A program made the position numbers and the translations under genes. Source: Atkinsonella hypoxylon (taxonomy: Eukaryota; Ascomycota; Sordariomycetes; Hypocreales; Clavicipitaceae). From it: 53,235 nucleotides of DNA. Of the stretch, positions 1-11,300 are shown piece after piece (position 1 is the stretch's first letter; each line of letters begins with the position of its first letter). The stretch covers positions 1 to 53,235 of the forward strand of contig JFHB01000208.1 of assembly GCA_000729835.1 (NCBI GenBank), given 5' to 3'. The notes beneath the pieces are model-generated. The model was not told where the DNA came from. It worked only from the letters and a program-made list of their open reading frames with translations, and made no database searches.

Positions 1-711
1 AAAAAAAAAAAAAACCATATGTACGTTGCTGGTCGGCTTTACTGGAGTTTAGGACTACTTATAATACGGCATAGGAATCTTTTTATTTTATTTTTTTTAT
101 CTGGGCTGTCGGGATACAGGGAGTTTATTTTTTTTATTTTTTTATTTTTTTTACGGTGGGCGTCCTCGCGAATCACATTGACAGAGTACATACGATGTTT
201 ATGCTTGCGATTTAGTAATCGGGTGCTTGGGAGTAAGTTTTGGGATAATAGCGGCAGGCTAGGATCGCCTGCTGACCATGTCTACATACCACTGTATCTA
301 CGAGGTAGCATTTCATCCGAATTTACTCCATGCGTGGTTTCCAACTCGTCTTTTCTTATATTCCATGCTCGCGTATACAGCAACTGCGCGATGGTCTTAA
401 CTACACCATGCTTTATAGAGCAGTAAAAGGACTGATTAATGACATGTCTTCCTTGCATCACCCAACATGCATCTTGATTTACAAAACCAAACTCCCGCTG
501 ACAAGGGTCGCCCTCCGGTCAAGCTACGCCTCCATCAACTCATTATTTCCTCGTCAAGAATGCGTTGATTATTACATGACACATTACGGGCATACCTGTC
601 CATCCACGCCGCGTTCTAAAGTCCTTCTCTTTTCATACATTCATCCGCTACCAACATTCGTGAATCCAAGCTTCCAAGAAAGACTCTTCCTCGGGTCCTC
701 TGTTGACCAGG
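1..711. other. Intergenic, no gene recognised
   Basis: Starts with a run of A and contains T-rich stretches (about 80-155). Open frames here are short, overlap on both strands and look like nothing known. It is probably the 3' flank of the minus-strand gene that ends at 712. Confidence 0.6.
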
Positions 712-1892
712 CTAGTATCCTGCCTGTCTTTCCCTGTCCTGGCGGCTCACCTCGTCTCTGAAGGCGTTGTGTCCACCCATAGTGTCTTGGTCCTCAAAGT
801 GGGCGCGCACGGGACTGCCAGTCAGGCTGCCCAATGCGTCGCTGTCACGTCTCGGCCGGCCGGGAACATCACGATAGTCAGTCAGAGGAGATGCTGGCGT
901 TGTATCCAACAGAATTCCGTTGTTCTTGCGGGTGCGACGGCCCGTATAACCGTGACGCGAGCGACTCATGACATTGCCAAGCTGAATACGCCGCGTCTTG
1001 CTATTCCAGAGACATAATCCGACAACGAGAAGGGCAATTGTTCCGAACACGACGGGGAGGGCAATAGTCAAAGTCTGGCCCTTGGGCATAGGTGTAGGGG
1101 GCATGGGATCCAAGGGAGCGGTGGTGATGACGACGGGAAGCTCAACTGTGTTCAGGGTTGGTGCTGTGGTATTTTGCACCATGTGTCCTATGAGCTGCAA
1201 AGTGACGTTGTTAAATCTGCGACCCTTGCGATATGAGTCCTCGACCTTGAAGGGCAGGAAGCCGTATTGGGCAGGTTGCCACTCGTTCAGGATGTCGCGA
1301 TCTGATTGCTCACCGCTCGTCTCATTGAAGTAATTGATTCGGAGGGAGACGAAGCGCGTCTTGGAGTTTTGTTCCGTCTTGTTAAACCAGTCAGGGTCCC
1401 AAGTGACTGGATGTGAGAAGGGAGAGTTAGTAACGTGAGTCGGGCGAAAGCACGACGGGAAATGGAAGAGATACCGTAGTAAGTGTAGCCGACATAGATG
1501 CTAGAATTATGTGTAGGTCGGCAAAACGGCGCATATTGACCGTCCTTGTTGTAACATCGTGAGAAAGCACCCTCATTGGTCTTGGTGTTAGACACCGTCG
1601 GGTTGGGAGGTGATTGGGTGGTAGTGTAAACATGGCCATAGTTGGTGATGGTGTAGACTGATGCCGTCAAGTCATGAGGAGCAGCAGCGACGGGAGTTGA
1701 AGAACCGTCGATAGAAGTCATCCCAGGTGTCATAGTCTTTGTCGGCTGCCCCTCGTCGCCAATAAGGACCCAAGGGGCGTTTGGCAAGTCATTGTCATTT
1801 TCGCCATCTCTAGGATGGAGGTCATTGGCAGGCACGGCGATGACGGTGTTGCACAGGGCGAGCGCAGCGCCCAAGACTGCTCTGGTGTGCAT
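712..1892 (-). CDS. Uncharacterised secreted-type single-pass membrane glycoprotein
   Basis: Two exons on the minus strand, 1475..1892 and 712..1406, split by a 68-nt intron (GTATCT...CATCCAG, phase 1); 370 aa. The ATG at 1892 is chosen because a signal peptide (MHTRAVLGAALALCNTVIA) follows at once. The join restores YVGYTYYVTWDPDWF. The ectodomain (about 22-260) has several N-glycosylation sequons (NSS, NKT, NET, NVT, NTT). One hydrophobic segment (LTIALPVVFGTIALLVVGLCLW, about residue 270) is followed by a basic, then Ser/Pro-rich cytoplasmic tail of roughly 80 residues. The layout is that of a type I plasma-membrane protein, perhaps a wall sensor or adhesin, but no named domain was recognised and the role is unknown. 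I believe similar conserved hypothetical proteins exist in other Sordariomycetes. Confidence 0.8.
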
Positions 1893-2202
1893 GTCGCTTG
1901 AGAGAGAGAGAAACGATTTGGAAGGACAGGTTTTTGTACTTCCGAAGGCGAGTTCCTGGCAGCAACACGACCGCGACCTGAACGTGTTGGACGACGACGA
2001 AGTCGACAGACACACAGAAACACTAACTATGATGCTGGGGGTTGGACAGGCTCAAGAGAAATCAACTGAGCAAGCAGGAAGAGAAAGCACGGGCGAGAAA
2101 CGAGGGGATAACTAACTAATTTGCAGACGAAATTGCAAAGCCATGATGGACAGGGACGGACGGGACGGGGATGGGGTGGGATGGGATGCTCGGACATTCC
2201 AC

Positions 2203-2238
2203 GGCCAACAATTGGCCAACAATTGGCCAGCAATTGGC
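2203..2238. repeat. 11-bp tandem repeat (GGCCAACAATT) x3
   Basis: Three near-perfect copies of GGCCAACAATT, the last with A to G. Each contains the palindrome CCAATTGG/CAATTG, giving regularly spaced CCAAT-like boxes on both strands about 310 bp upstream of the ATG at 1892. It could be a CCAAT-binding-complex platform; that is inference. Confidence 0.8.
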
Positions 2239-2575
2239 AGGTACCAGGGCGATGAAGGACTTTTTCCCCCTCGCACTTTCTACACTGCGTGGATGTGCCA
2301 GCCACCTGGGGGCAGGCAAGCAGACAAGCAGGCAACCCGTCTGGCATGCATGGCATGGCATGGCGGCTCCACCTCCGATCCCGCGACTGCCGGTTGTCTG
2401 TTCCATCACCGCGGTTTGCCGGCCACGCGGAAACGGCCTGTCGGCGTTGCCATTCGTTGCTCCCTGGGCCATACTTTGGCCTCAAGTGCTAGGTCTTGCG
2501 TGACACGGTATGCGCTCATTGCAGAACTAATTGACAAGGTGAGAGCATTGCTAAAGGCTTGATTAGTTGTATAAT

Positions 2576-2704
2576 GCCTGTTGCCTGTTGCCTGTTGCCT
2601 GTTGCCTGTTGCCTGTTGCCTGTTGCCTGTTGCCTGTTGCCTGTTGCCTGTTGCCTGTTGCCTGTTGCCTGTTGCCTGTTGCCTGTTGCCTGTTGCCTGT
2701 TGCC
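2576..2704. repeat. Heptanucleotide minisatellite (TTGCCTG)n, about 18 copies
   Basis: Perfect head-to-tail copies of TTGCCTG span about 129 bp with no interruption visible. A 7-bp unit opens all three frames on both strands, so open frames here (Gln-Ala-Thr-Gly-Asn-Arg repeats on minus, Cys-Leu-Leu-Pro-Val-Ala on plus) are by-products. Confidence 0.97.
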
Positions 2705-3187
2705 GCCCGAGTCCCTGGATAGTTATCATGCCGTGATCCTGGTTTTGAGCAATGAATGAGATGATGTACTGTGTGTGAAACCTATCCGCAGTGGCTTCTC
2801 AAGTAAAAACTCATGTGAAAACAACGGCAGCTCATGGGAAGGCGGGAACCGGGGGACATCTAGATCATCGACTCATCTCCATTTCTTTCTCTTCTTCATT
2901 GCCCCAACGGTATCTGAGATGGTCGCGTACAAATTCCCTAGAGCACGCTATTCACAGCTTGCACCAGCTCTCTTGCTCAGCTTTCGCTTCTCTTTCCCGC
3001 CTTGGTAAACGCTGGTGGTGAGAGGTACCCCGCAACGCACAAGTTTCCCTCCCCCGCATTCATACCCCTCCCATCCGAGGCAGCTTCCCTGAACGGTCCT
3101 ACGCAAGAAACTCGCAAACGACAGCAGCGCAAAGTACCTCAAGCCATGTCCAAGCTTTGGAAACGATAGTCCTATGCATCTACCACG

Positions 3188-4188
3188 ATGGCGAAGTCGT
3201 CGATGGCGCCCCGGATCCGCCCCGGCCACCTGGGCAACCTAACCGAGGCGCAAGAGGCCAAGCTCCGAGCCCTATGGGCCATCGGGCTCAAGTTCATCGA
3301 GATATGCGAAGCCGACCAAGCTACCAGCACGGCGACGACCCTGGAAGACAAATACGTGCCGCCCGCCAAGAAGTCCACGAGCACGCCCCGCGGCCAGAGC
3401 GCGACAAACGCCAAATACCCGACGCTGGTCAAGGAGCTCCTCTCCTTGCTGCCGACCGAGGAGCGGGAACCTCGAGAAGCTCGCGCGGCAGTGCGTAGAG
3501 GCGCTAGATCACTGGACGCCGCACCTGTACCGCCTGATTGGAACCCATGTCGTCAAGCACGAGCACCCGGATGCGCTCGCGCTGCGGTTTCTGCGCGCCT
3601 GCAACTGGGATCTCATCCGGGCCACCAAGATGATGGGCCAGACAATCAATCTACTGGAGGACCATGGCGGCTGCGGTCGACGACGACATTATGAACAAGG
3701 GCGAAGGTGGTGCCTGCGAGGATGAGATCAATGGCCAGGGCATCATTCGGACATTGGGTGCTGATTTCATGAAGCAGGCTCGGTGGGGGAAAAGCTTCAT
3801 TCATGGCACGGATAAGGAACGTCGGCCCATCATCTATATCATCTATATCCGGGCGCAATTGCACAAGTCGTCAGATCAAATGACTCAGAGCCTCGAAAAC
3901 CAAGCAAAGCGCTAATACTCGTCCGCAGCTCTATACAAGACGAGCCCTCTTGGTCGATGACTTGGCCGAGAACTACTGGGAGCTGGATCCCGGATGTATG
4001 TGCGCGCCCGGTCCATCTATGACCGGCAGGGCTATTTCCGCAACGCAGGCGGCGTGGAGTGGTACGCGAGAAAGCTGCATGATGAGTCTGTCATGGCCTT
4101 GGAGAAGGTGGGCAGTGCTGCGGGGGCGAGTCACGACGAGAATGCGAGCTGCGCGGCGTACGATGCATCTGTGTATGCCTCGGATTGA
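3188..4188 (+). pseudogene. Decayed SEC14-like (CRAL-TRIO) phospholipid-transfer protein gene
   Basis: The N-terminus (GHLGNLTEAQEAKLRALW, then LVKELLSLLPTEE) and KHEHPDALALRFLRACNWD are typical of the CRAL-TRIO N domain of Sec14 proteins, but they are spread over three frames. Frame moves +1 near 3460-3468 (CGG-G-AACCTC) and again near 3647-3652 (AAT-C-TACTGG), after which YWRTMAAAVDDDIMNKGEGG continues to about 3890. The CRAL-TRIO lipid-binding core, roughly 150 residues in the family, is absent. The text jumps at about 3930 to a C-terminal tail (LLVDDLAENYWELDP) with a further shift into YVRARSIYDRQGYFRNAGG, ending at 4188. An acceptor-like CTAAT...CGCAG (3912-3930) has no partner donor. 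With at least three frameshifts and the core deleted, no functional Sec14 can be made. Single-base sequencing errors could explain the shifts but not the missing core. Confidence 0.8.
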
Positions 4189-4373
4189 GCGAAGCAGTTG
4201 TTTTCTGTATTTTGCAAAGGATACCTTGTTTATGCTGGTCCATTTGATCCGTGAATACAGAGCGGTTCAGTGGACTCCTGAAAGAATACTTGATCTCAAA
4301 ACATCTAGTCTCTTGACATGGTAGGAATGCCCTCATACTCTGCATAGCCGAGCGCAAGGTTCATGTTCTCAAA

Positions 4374-4433
4374 CCATTTCCCATTTCCCATTCCCATTTC
4401 CCATTTCCCATTCCCATTCCCATTCCCATTCGC
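4374..4433. repeat. CCCATT/TCCCATT simple repeat
   Basis: Alternating 6- and 7-bp CCCATT(T) units over about 60 bp, just beyond the stop codon of the Kazal inhibitor gene (stop at 4461-4463), so probably in its 3' UTR. Confidence 0.9.
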
Positions 4434-4460
4434 ACTTCCGCCTCATCCGTGCCAAACCTT

Positions 4461-5062
4461 TCAAATGGCAGCAGCGCCTCCGCCAGATCCCACACCTGGA
4501 GCCGGACACGCTCCATTGGTCATGTCCTCGACGCCCGCACATCGCGCCTTGCACGCGTTGCTATAGGTCGTCGCCTTACTACACACAGGCTCATACTGCT
4601 CGGTGCAGATGCAGTCCTCAGGCGGGACGGATGTGCATCCCTTGTCGACGGGCTGCTTCTGGCATGCTGTCATGGGCTCAATGAGGGCATTGGCACACTT
4701 GGCCGAGCACTCGTTCGAGTATATTATGCCGTTGGCGCACACGGGCGCGTACTCCATGGTGCAGATGCAAGAGGACGATCCGGCTGATGCGAGAAGAGTC
4801 TTGTGTGTTAGCTGACATGTGTGTGCTGCAGGCGAACTTTTCTTTCTTCCCCCTCCCCCCTCCCCCCATTTTTTTTTTTTTTTCAAAACCTCTTTATATA
4901 TAAAACAATGAGAGAAGAAGGGAAAAAAAAAGAAAAAAAAGAAAAAAGAAAAAAAAAGAAAACACACATACCGATTTGGTTAGGGACGACCAATGCAGCT
5001 CCGAGTTGCAGTTGCAGCAGCAGAGCTGCGCTGGCAAACACAAGCTTGGCAGAGTACAACAT
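4461..5062 (-). CDS. Secreted double-Kazal serine protease inhibitor
   Basis: Two exons, 4972..5062 and 4461..4783, with a 188-nt intron (G|GTATGT...GCATCAG, phase 1); 137 aa. A signal peptide (MLYSAKLVFASAALLLQLQLG, ending near AALVVP) is followed by two Kazal-like domains. The first runs from CICTMEYAPVC through YSNECSAKC, the second from CICTEQYEPVC through YSNACKARC. The C-x-C-T-x-E/Q-Y-x-P-V-C...Y-S-N-x-C-x-A/K-x-C spacing fits compact atypical Kazal modules, which dock in serine protease active sites. A Gly/Ala-rich tail ends the protein. The likely role is extracellular inhibition of a host, competitor or own protease; the target cannot be read from sequence. The intron is long for this genome and carries an extreme polypyrimidine tract (about 4855-4960). 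It is flanked by the FAD monooxygenase gene and the SEC14 relic, with no operon-like logic. Confidence 0.85.
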
Positions 5063-6229
5063 GGTTGAAAAGATGAGAATGTCAGTTTTGCCGCGCAGAG
5101 AGGACGATGGACCGAAACTGGCCATGGCTAGCAGAAGGGGGTGGGAACGGGCCATCGCTTTATACTTACTTACTTCCCGCCATGCTTCAACCAGACCAGA
5201 CCTTACATCAACTTTCCTCATTCCAGACAAAACCCCGCAGCTGGGCTGGGTGTGTGTCGCTGGCAAAAAGGTTGTTGCGATGGGAAAATGGGCTGGCTAA
5301 ACCGTCATTGTCATTGTACCTGAATGCCTGGCTGCAGACTAGGTAGGCACCTTGCATGGAGAAGCCGGTACGGAGTGATAACTATATAACTAACTACATA
5401 GTTATCATACGTAGTTATTCGTCAATCTTTCATGGATGTATGTACAGAGCTGCATGCATAGACTAGCCTAGCCCTAAGTCGCCAAAAAAAAGCAAAAAAA
5501 AAAAAAAAAAAGGAACAAACAAAAGGGGGCCCCCTCGTCAGGAACCTCTCTCTCTCTTCTCTGCTTGCATTCCGCTCATGTCTGAGATAGATGAAGAGAA
5601 GAGAAGCAACACTTGGACCAGGGTTCTTCATTCGGCAGACGTGCCGGGATGACAGATCGGGCAAGTGGAGTCCTGAAGATTCCAACCAAAAAACCAAACG
5701 ACTCCATTAACTAGTTAGTTAACGAACGTCCACCTCTGCAAGCCAACGAACGAGACCACCTCGAATGCCACCTCCCCGCCAACATTCCTCCCACGGCTAC
5801 CGCACCGAGTCACGACACTGCATCGGCCGGCCCGGGCAGCCATCATCCCCCCCGTCGCAGCACCGACCAATCATGCAGAGAGCTCTCCCGCCAAGGACTG
5901 TCCGTCACCTTATAAATAAAATAGGTGGCCGTGCACTGGGTTGCGCCAGGACTCCGTATTGATGATCAACCGAACCGTCCAACGACCCAGCCCACTCGTA
6001 TTCAGCCCCGTGCTCAGGCAGCGTGGAAGAATAACTAACTCACTCGCCGGTCAGCCTAAATTCCACATCAGGAAACGCCTCGACCGTTCGACAAAACTGA
6101 CATCATGTCCAGGCTACAATTGCGTGGCCTGCTGTGGGTGTAGGGTAGGGCACATCGTAGTGCTTCCGGATGCGTGCCTCAAGATGGACAGGACGAAAGA
6201 GCCCGCTTACTCGATCTGAGCGTCGGCAA

Positions 6230-6271
<42 letters not shown>

Positions 6272-6477
6272 TTCAGGGCAGCACTGGCCCTCTGTCTGAT
6301 AGGAGACGTGACGACGCTACGAGAGTGACTGAGCCTTGTGATTATCTATCTGAGCCCGGAAAAAATATATATATATATATATAAAAGCTCTATTCCCCAG
6401 AGAAGAACCCCAGTTATTCACAAGGTAAAAGACACAAGGAAAGAAACAGAAACTCATCGCCCTTGTACACCCCCGAA
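5063..6477. other. Intergenic region between the Kazal and FAD monooxygenase genes
   Basis: No gene recognised. Contains the promoter of the Kazal gene, an A-rich run (5485-5512), a (TA)n microsatellite at about 6234-6268, a second (TA)n at about 6366-6382, and the 3' flank of the monooxygenase. The open frames of 60-90 codons have no family features. Confidence 0.55.
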
Positions 6478-7734
6478 TCACACCGTCGCAGACGTCTCCT
6501 CGTCGATCCGCACCCCAAACTGACGCACCGCGAGATCGTAGCTCGTCCGCACAGCCTCACTCCCATACACCCTCATCTCGCGCTCATACTCCCTCGTAAG
6601 GCCCTCTCGATAGCCCCCCGACCCAGCCAACAGCCTCCCCAGCAGCGCCGAATCCCTCAGCGCCGTGTTCGCGCCAATCCCCCCCGCCGGCGTCATAGAG
6701 TGAACCGCGTCCCCGATCACCGTCACGCGCGGCTCGTTGGTCCACTCCGGAACACCGCTGGGAGCAGAGCATGTGATTTTCCAAAACGCCGCCTCCGCCT
6801 CGTTCATCTCGTCAAAGAGCGGCTTCAGGCGCGGATGCCACTTCTCCGTAAGCCGCTTGGCCATCTCGGCGGCCGGCGCGCCGATCAGGCTGTAGTTGTC
6901 GTCGGGCGCGTTGATCACGCCGGGCTGGGCGCCCATGGTCCATCCGAACTCGATGCGCCGGTCGTCCATGTCCCCCGGCCGCACGTTGGTGATGACGAAT
7001 ACCCTTCCGTCGGGCTTGGAGTTGTCTGCCGCGCGCCAGACGCCCTCGCCCAGCTGCTTGAATGCCGTCGTGGGCGCTTGGCCATGGATGCCGCGCGCCC
7101 CCGTGTCAAACACCTTGAGCCTCCCCCCGGACAACTGCCTCGCCACCTTGGAGTAAATGCCCTCTCCGCCGACGAGCATCTCCCCTTCTTCAGACCTGGA
7201 GCCGTCTGCGAAGATGGCCCGTACGCCCGAGTCCGTGAGTTCATAGCCCGTGACGTGGCGTGACCAGTGCATGTACGGCGCGCAGCCCTCCATGAAGATG
7301 CTGCGCATCTCGCCTCGCGCTATGCCAACGATCTTGCCGTCGCGCGCATGCAGCATCTCGTTGATCTTTGTCGCTGATTCGTCTACGACGAGACTTGCCT
7401 CCCGTGCTTGCCTCTGGGCGTTTTTAACCTCGCCGTCGGATATTTCCTGGTCAGGAACTTGTTCCCCCGTCAGGGCGTCGAGCGCGGCAAACCCGCCGCC
7501 GCCCGTCTTGCCGCATTTGTCCCAGAACTTTGGAAATCCTTCTGGCCCGAGGACCTCTTCAATTGCGTCGAGACCCTCGGTCGAGAGACGGAGGCGGTAC
7601 CCCTGCGCGCGAAACGAGATGGACGCGTCTCGCTCGAAGATCTGGAACGGAATGCCAGCCCGGAGGAGGGACCGGCCGAGGAGGAGGGATGAGAGACCGG
7701 CGCCTGCGATGAGAATTGGCTTGCGGGTGGCCAT
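6478..7734 (-). CDS. FAD-dependent monooxygenase (PHBH-type)
   Basis: Single exon, 418 aa, ATG at 7734. The N-terminus has the FAD-binding Rossmann fold (PILIAGAGLSSLLLGRSLLR, then FQIFERD, residues about 5-35). The third Gly of the classic GxGxxG is Ser here. A conserved Arg region (ARGEMRSIF) lies mid-protein, and the second FAD motif GD (VIGDAVHSMTPAGGIGANTA) lies near residue 340. These define class A flavoprotein monooxygenases, which use NAD(P)H and O2 to hydroxylate aromatic or polyketide substrates. No signal peptide is seen, so it is probably cytosolic. The substrate is unknown; no secondary-metabolite backbone gene is in the window, so a catabolic or detoxifying role is as likely as biosynthesis. 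The coding strand is GC-rich, which opens long antisense frames that are not real. Confidence 0.92.
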   Translation of the reverse strand: MATRKPILIAGAGLSSLLLGRSLLRAGIPFQIFERDASISFRAQGYRLRLSTEGLDAIEEVLGPEGFPKFWDKCGKTGGGGFAALDALTGEQVPDQEISDGEVKNAQRQAREASLVVDESATKINEMLHARDGKIVGIARGEMRSIFMEGCAPYMHWSRHVTGYELTDSGVRAIFADGSRSEEGEMLVGGEGIYSKVARQLSGGRLKVFDTGARGIHGQAPTTAFKQLGEGVWRAADNSKPDGRVFVITNVRPGDMDDRRIEFGWTMGAQPGVINAPDDNYSLIGAPAAEMAKRLTEKWHPRLKPLFDEMNEAEAAFWKITCSAPSGVPEWTNEPRVTVIGDAVHSMTPAGGIGANTALRDSALLGRLLAGSGGYREGLTREYEREMRVYGSEAVRTSYDLAVRQFGVRIDEETSATV

Positions 7735-8334
7735 GGTGTGGTGGTGTGATACAACTAGTAGAGCGCCAGATCGGAAAGTGATGGGGTGAGAAAAGGACGG
7801 GTTTTCATTTCAGGTCACGCCGTGGTCTTACGATATGAGAGGACTTGGAGAGGAGAGGCAAGCCGGCACACTAGTTGTCTTTGACCGAGTTTAGTCCTTG
7901 ACAGCGTCGTGGTGAGCGCAATCGGCCGCGGCGATTTCTAAGCGACCTTCCCCAAACGCCATACGCTAAGCTCTCAGCTAGCTCTCAGAATGGGGACCTT
8001 TGGTGCATGACTTGTCGCGTTCGCAAGTGGCTTGAAACTCTGTTGCTCAGCCTTTCGAGGGGACGTGGCGAATGTACAGTACAAGCCATGGCTCGACTCC
8101 CGTATGGTATGCAACAAGAAAAGACGGCGGAAATCTACGCCCCTCTTTCCCTCAAACATGTAAAATCTACATTTCCATGATATGAACACAAAGTTGCAGT
8201 GACTCCCGTGCCAAAGTACGCCAAACCCAAACAGCACAAACAGCACATACAAAGTACACGCGACTCGCACGCCGTGCAGCCATTGCCGCCACCTAGCCCG
8301 CGCAGAGCCCGCGCAGAAGACAAAGGGCTGCTCT
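7735..8334. other. Intergenic, no gene recognised
   Basis: Contains the monooxygenase promoter and the 3' flank of the KRE33 gene. The minus-strand frames at 7974-8387 overlap the KRE33 3' end and resemble nothing. Confidence 0.6.
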
Positions 8335-11300
8335 TCACCTAGATTTCTTGCTCTTCTTGCTCGATTTCTCGCCCATTTCTTCCTCATAGATTTCTGCGGC
8401 CGTCTGACCGGCCTTTCGCTTTTGCTTTGACTTGACGCTCACGACCGGATTGGCCTTGCCCTCCTTGGCGGCATTTCTTACTTGTTTTTCGGCTTCTTCC
8501 CAGGCTGGAGCATCTCCTTCAATGGCATATCTAGAAAAGGCATTGTTAGCACGGCATCTTCGTCGCCTACGGTCACGAAGACGGTGGTCACTTCTTACTG
8601 ATCAAGAGGCAAAGAATCAATCAGTTCTCTTTGCTTCTGCTTCAAAGCCCTGAGAGCCTCATCGCCACCCTCCTCCAGTTCGTCCTCGAGAGAAGTGGCT
8701 AGTGGCACAAATCGATCGTCTACAGTCTCATCGTCGTGCGCACCACTTGCGTCCTCCCGTGTCACGCCCAAGCTGGTAGCTGGAGGAAGCTCGGCAGCTG
8801 CTGCGTTGCATACCAGGCTTCCAAAGTGAGCAGTAACTTTACGAAGAATCTTGATGAACATGGCCAGGAGCTGTGGCGTGGCAATATTCAGTTCTCGCGC
8901 TACCACCTCAATGTCTTTATGCTGCAATCCAACGCCTAACAAGATGCACTGCTGGATGACGGTGAGCGAGACATCTTTCTTCAGCTTGCCAGTGAAGTAC
9001 AGCCATGCAATAGTAGGAACCATGTCTAGGATGACATGGTAATCCAACATGTTATTCGCATAAGACTCCAGCCGCTTCAAGTCAAATGCCGAGAAGTGCC
9101 GGTCAAGTTCAGACTTCACCAGGGCTTCTATCTCGACAGAATCAAGTCGTGCACCGGCGTTGGCCGATTGGTCGAGAACGAGGGCAGTCTTGACAGAAAA
9201 TGTGCGGAATTGGTACGAGAGCAGTGACAGGAATCGCTTTTGGAAATCTCTCGCAAATGCACCAAGCCAGCTTCGATCCTCGCTATTCTCAAGAGGTCGC
9301 AACATGACGCAGGTGTGCTCGCCAGTTAAATCGTTGGCTGTCTGTCGCAGGTAGACCGGAGAAAATGAAGACCGTTTCCAGAATCTATGGAGCTCCGGGG
9401 TCAAGCCATAACTCACACCCAAGTAATCTAAAGCCTCTGGTCGCTTCTCACGTAATTTTGCAAAAAGAGGCGGCATCTGGGACTGGTCTCGGACGGAAAT
9501 TACTTCCGATCGCAATGAAGTCTTTGCCAACTCCGCATTGGTTGCCCTGTGTATGGTCTCTTCCATTTTCTGGTCCTCATCTTCTGAGATGCTGACGAAT
9601 CGCCCCTCGTAGTAGTCCATCAGGAGCTCTAGCGCCTTGGAACCGTATCCCATGGACACATACTCGGGGTTGGTAGCGATGCGAACCACGCGAGCACCAG
9701 AGAGGGACGCGAAATCTTCGTCTTGGAACTGCTGGCTGATGAGCCACGGGATCAGGTCGCCATGAGGTCGCTGACCACGGCTCAGGCTATTCAACACGCT
9801 CTGCCGGCTAATTTTTCCTTCCAACGAAACCTGTATGACACAGAGTGGTTCAGGCAATTTGCCGGCTGACTCGGCATTCGGTGGGACCAGGACGAACAAT
9901 TGATGCGCGGGCGCGTCGCTCATGAGCTGGAGATCATCTGGCGAGTTTTTGTAGTGACTTGCAACGTACAGTGCAACCATCTGCTGTAAGAATGCCTCTG
10001 AAACAGGGTGGTAGGAGAAGAGCGTGTCTCGGTTCACAGCAAGCAGCTCGCATTGGTTAGGATCAGGACACCCGTGAATGTTGGACTTTGTCTTGGGCAG
10101 CGTAGCGTCCAAGCACAGCAACTTGTTCAACCATTTTTCCACCGAGTCACCCTTAGCATATCGAATGGGTTCGGAGAGCGTAATTTCCCGCAGTTTCCTA
10201 GCCGCTTGGAATTCTTCCGACTTGGAAGTCCTTCCAGTAGAACGGTCAGCAATTTCCGTCTGCCCATTAGTAGCCGTGCTTCGTGATTGCTCTCGGAGTT
10301 GCTTGATTAGCTTCAAGGAGAGAGATCGGCCAGTGCCTTCATAACCATTGATTGTAGAAGCCATGAACACAAGATAAGGGCCCATCAGCTTTCGAACCAG
10401 GGGCAAGGGAACAGCAGCAGCTTCGTCAATGACTACCAGCTCTGCTTGTCCCAAAACATGAGCATCCTGAGGTCGAATGTACTGAATGGTTTGTCTGTGT
10501 TGCCTGTGGATGTTGACTCTGACGATGGCCTTGTTGAAATCCGGGTTCGTGCTCTGAATGATGGAGTAGTCTGCGTGATCCGCGTAGCCGAGGGCATCGA
10601 AACCCTTGAAAACGAATTCGAACAAGGTTTTCAAGTTCTCAGGTGAGGGAGATGTGATAAATATGTTGCTGTATCCGTACGCAACTGCGGCAGCCACGGC
10701 GACACCCATGGCAGCTGATTTCCCTCGGCCTCTGGCGGCAGTCAGTGTGACGGTGCTTCGAAGCGTCTTTTCCGAAATGGCCTCGGTGAACGTGAGGAGT
10801 GCCTTTGCCTGGTCGACAGTTTTGGCGAGCTTGATCAACGATCCAACTGGCTCCCTTCCTTCGTTCTCATCCTTGATATTGCTCAGCTCAATTTCTTGCT
10901 CTGTTTTGGCGTCATCTAACTCGGGAGGAGGCAGAGCCTGTACATCCTTTCCACCAGAAATCGGCAAGACGTTCATCTCGTCGTCAATGACCAAGCAGGA
11001 GTCGCACTTGCCCAGCGAAAGCAAGAATCTCTCATTAAAGCGTGCGACAACGTCGTCGTGGGCCTCGGTTCGGTATCGAGAGTGAACGTCCATGGACAAG
11101 GTGTAGAGCTGGCGCAAGCTGTTCATGCCCTTCAGCAGCATGACAACAAGACCACCGCCCTCAACCGTTTCAACCGTTTTTGCCAGAATGTTAGGCGTAA
11201 GAGCTTCAAAGTCTTGCAAAATACACATTCCAAACGTCTGTCCCAAAATTTTGTCCGTCTCTTTGTAGTATGTATATCGAATGTTGTGGAGCGAAACGAA

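Larger units (their letters stand above)
1893..3187. other. Intergenic region with promoter of the membrane glycoprotein and minisatellites
   Basis: Holds the 5' flank of the minus-strand gene starting at 1892, the 11-bp tandem repeat at 2203-2238, the heptamer array at 2576-2704, and the 5' flank of the SEC14-like relic. The open frames across 2027-2759 owe their length to the repeats and are not credible genes. Confidence 0.6.

Noticed and set aside
2576..2704. CRISPR-like array
   Set aside because: It is an unspaced tandem repeat in a eukaryotic genome; no spacers exist.
2406..2759. Open frames with repeated hexa/heptapeptides
   Set aside because: Produced entirely by the TTGCCTG array, which has no stop codon in any frame.
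6463..7263. 266-codon plus-strand frame across the FAD monooxygenase
   Set aside because: It is antisense to a clear flavoprotein gene and rich in Arg and Pro, the usual shadow of GC-rich coding DNA.
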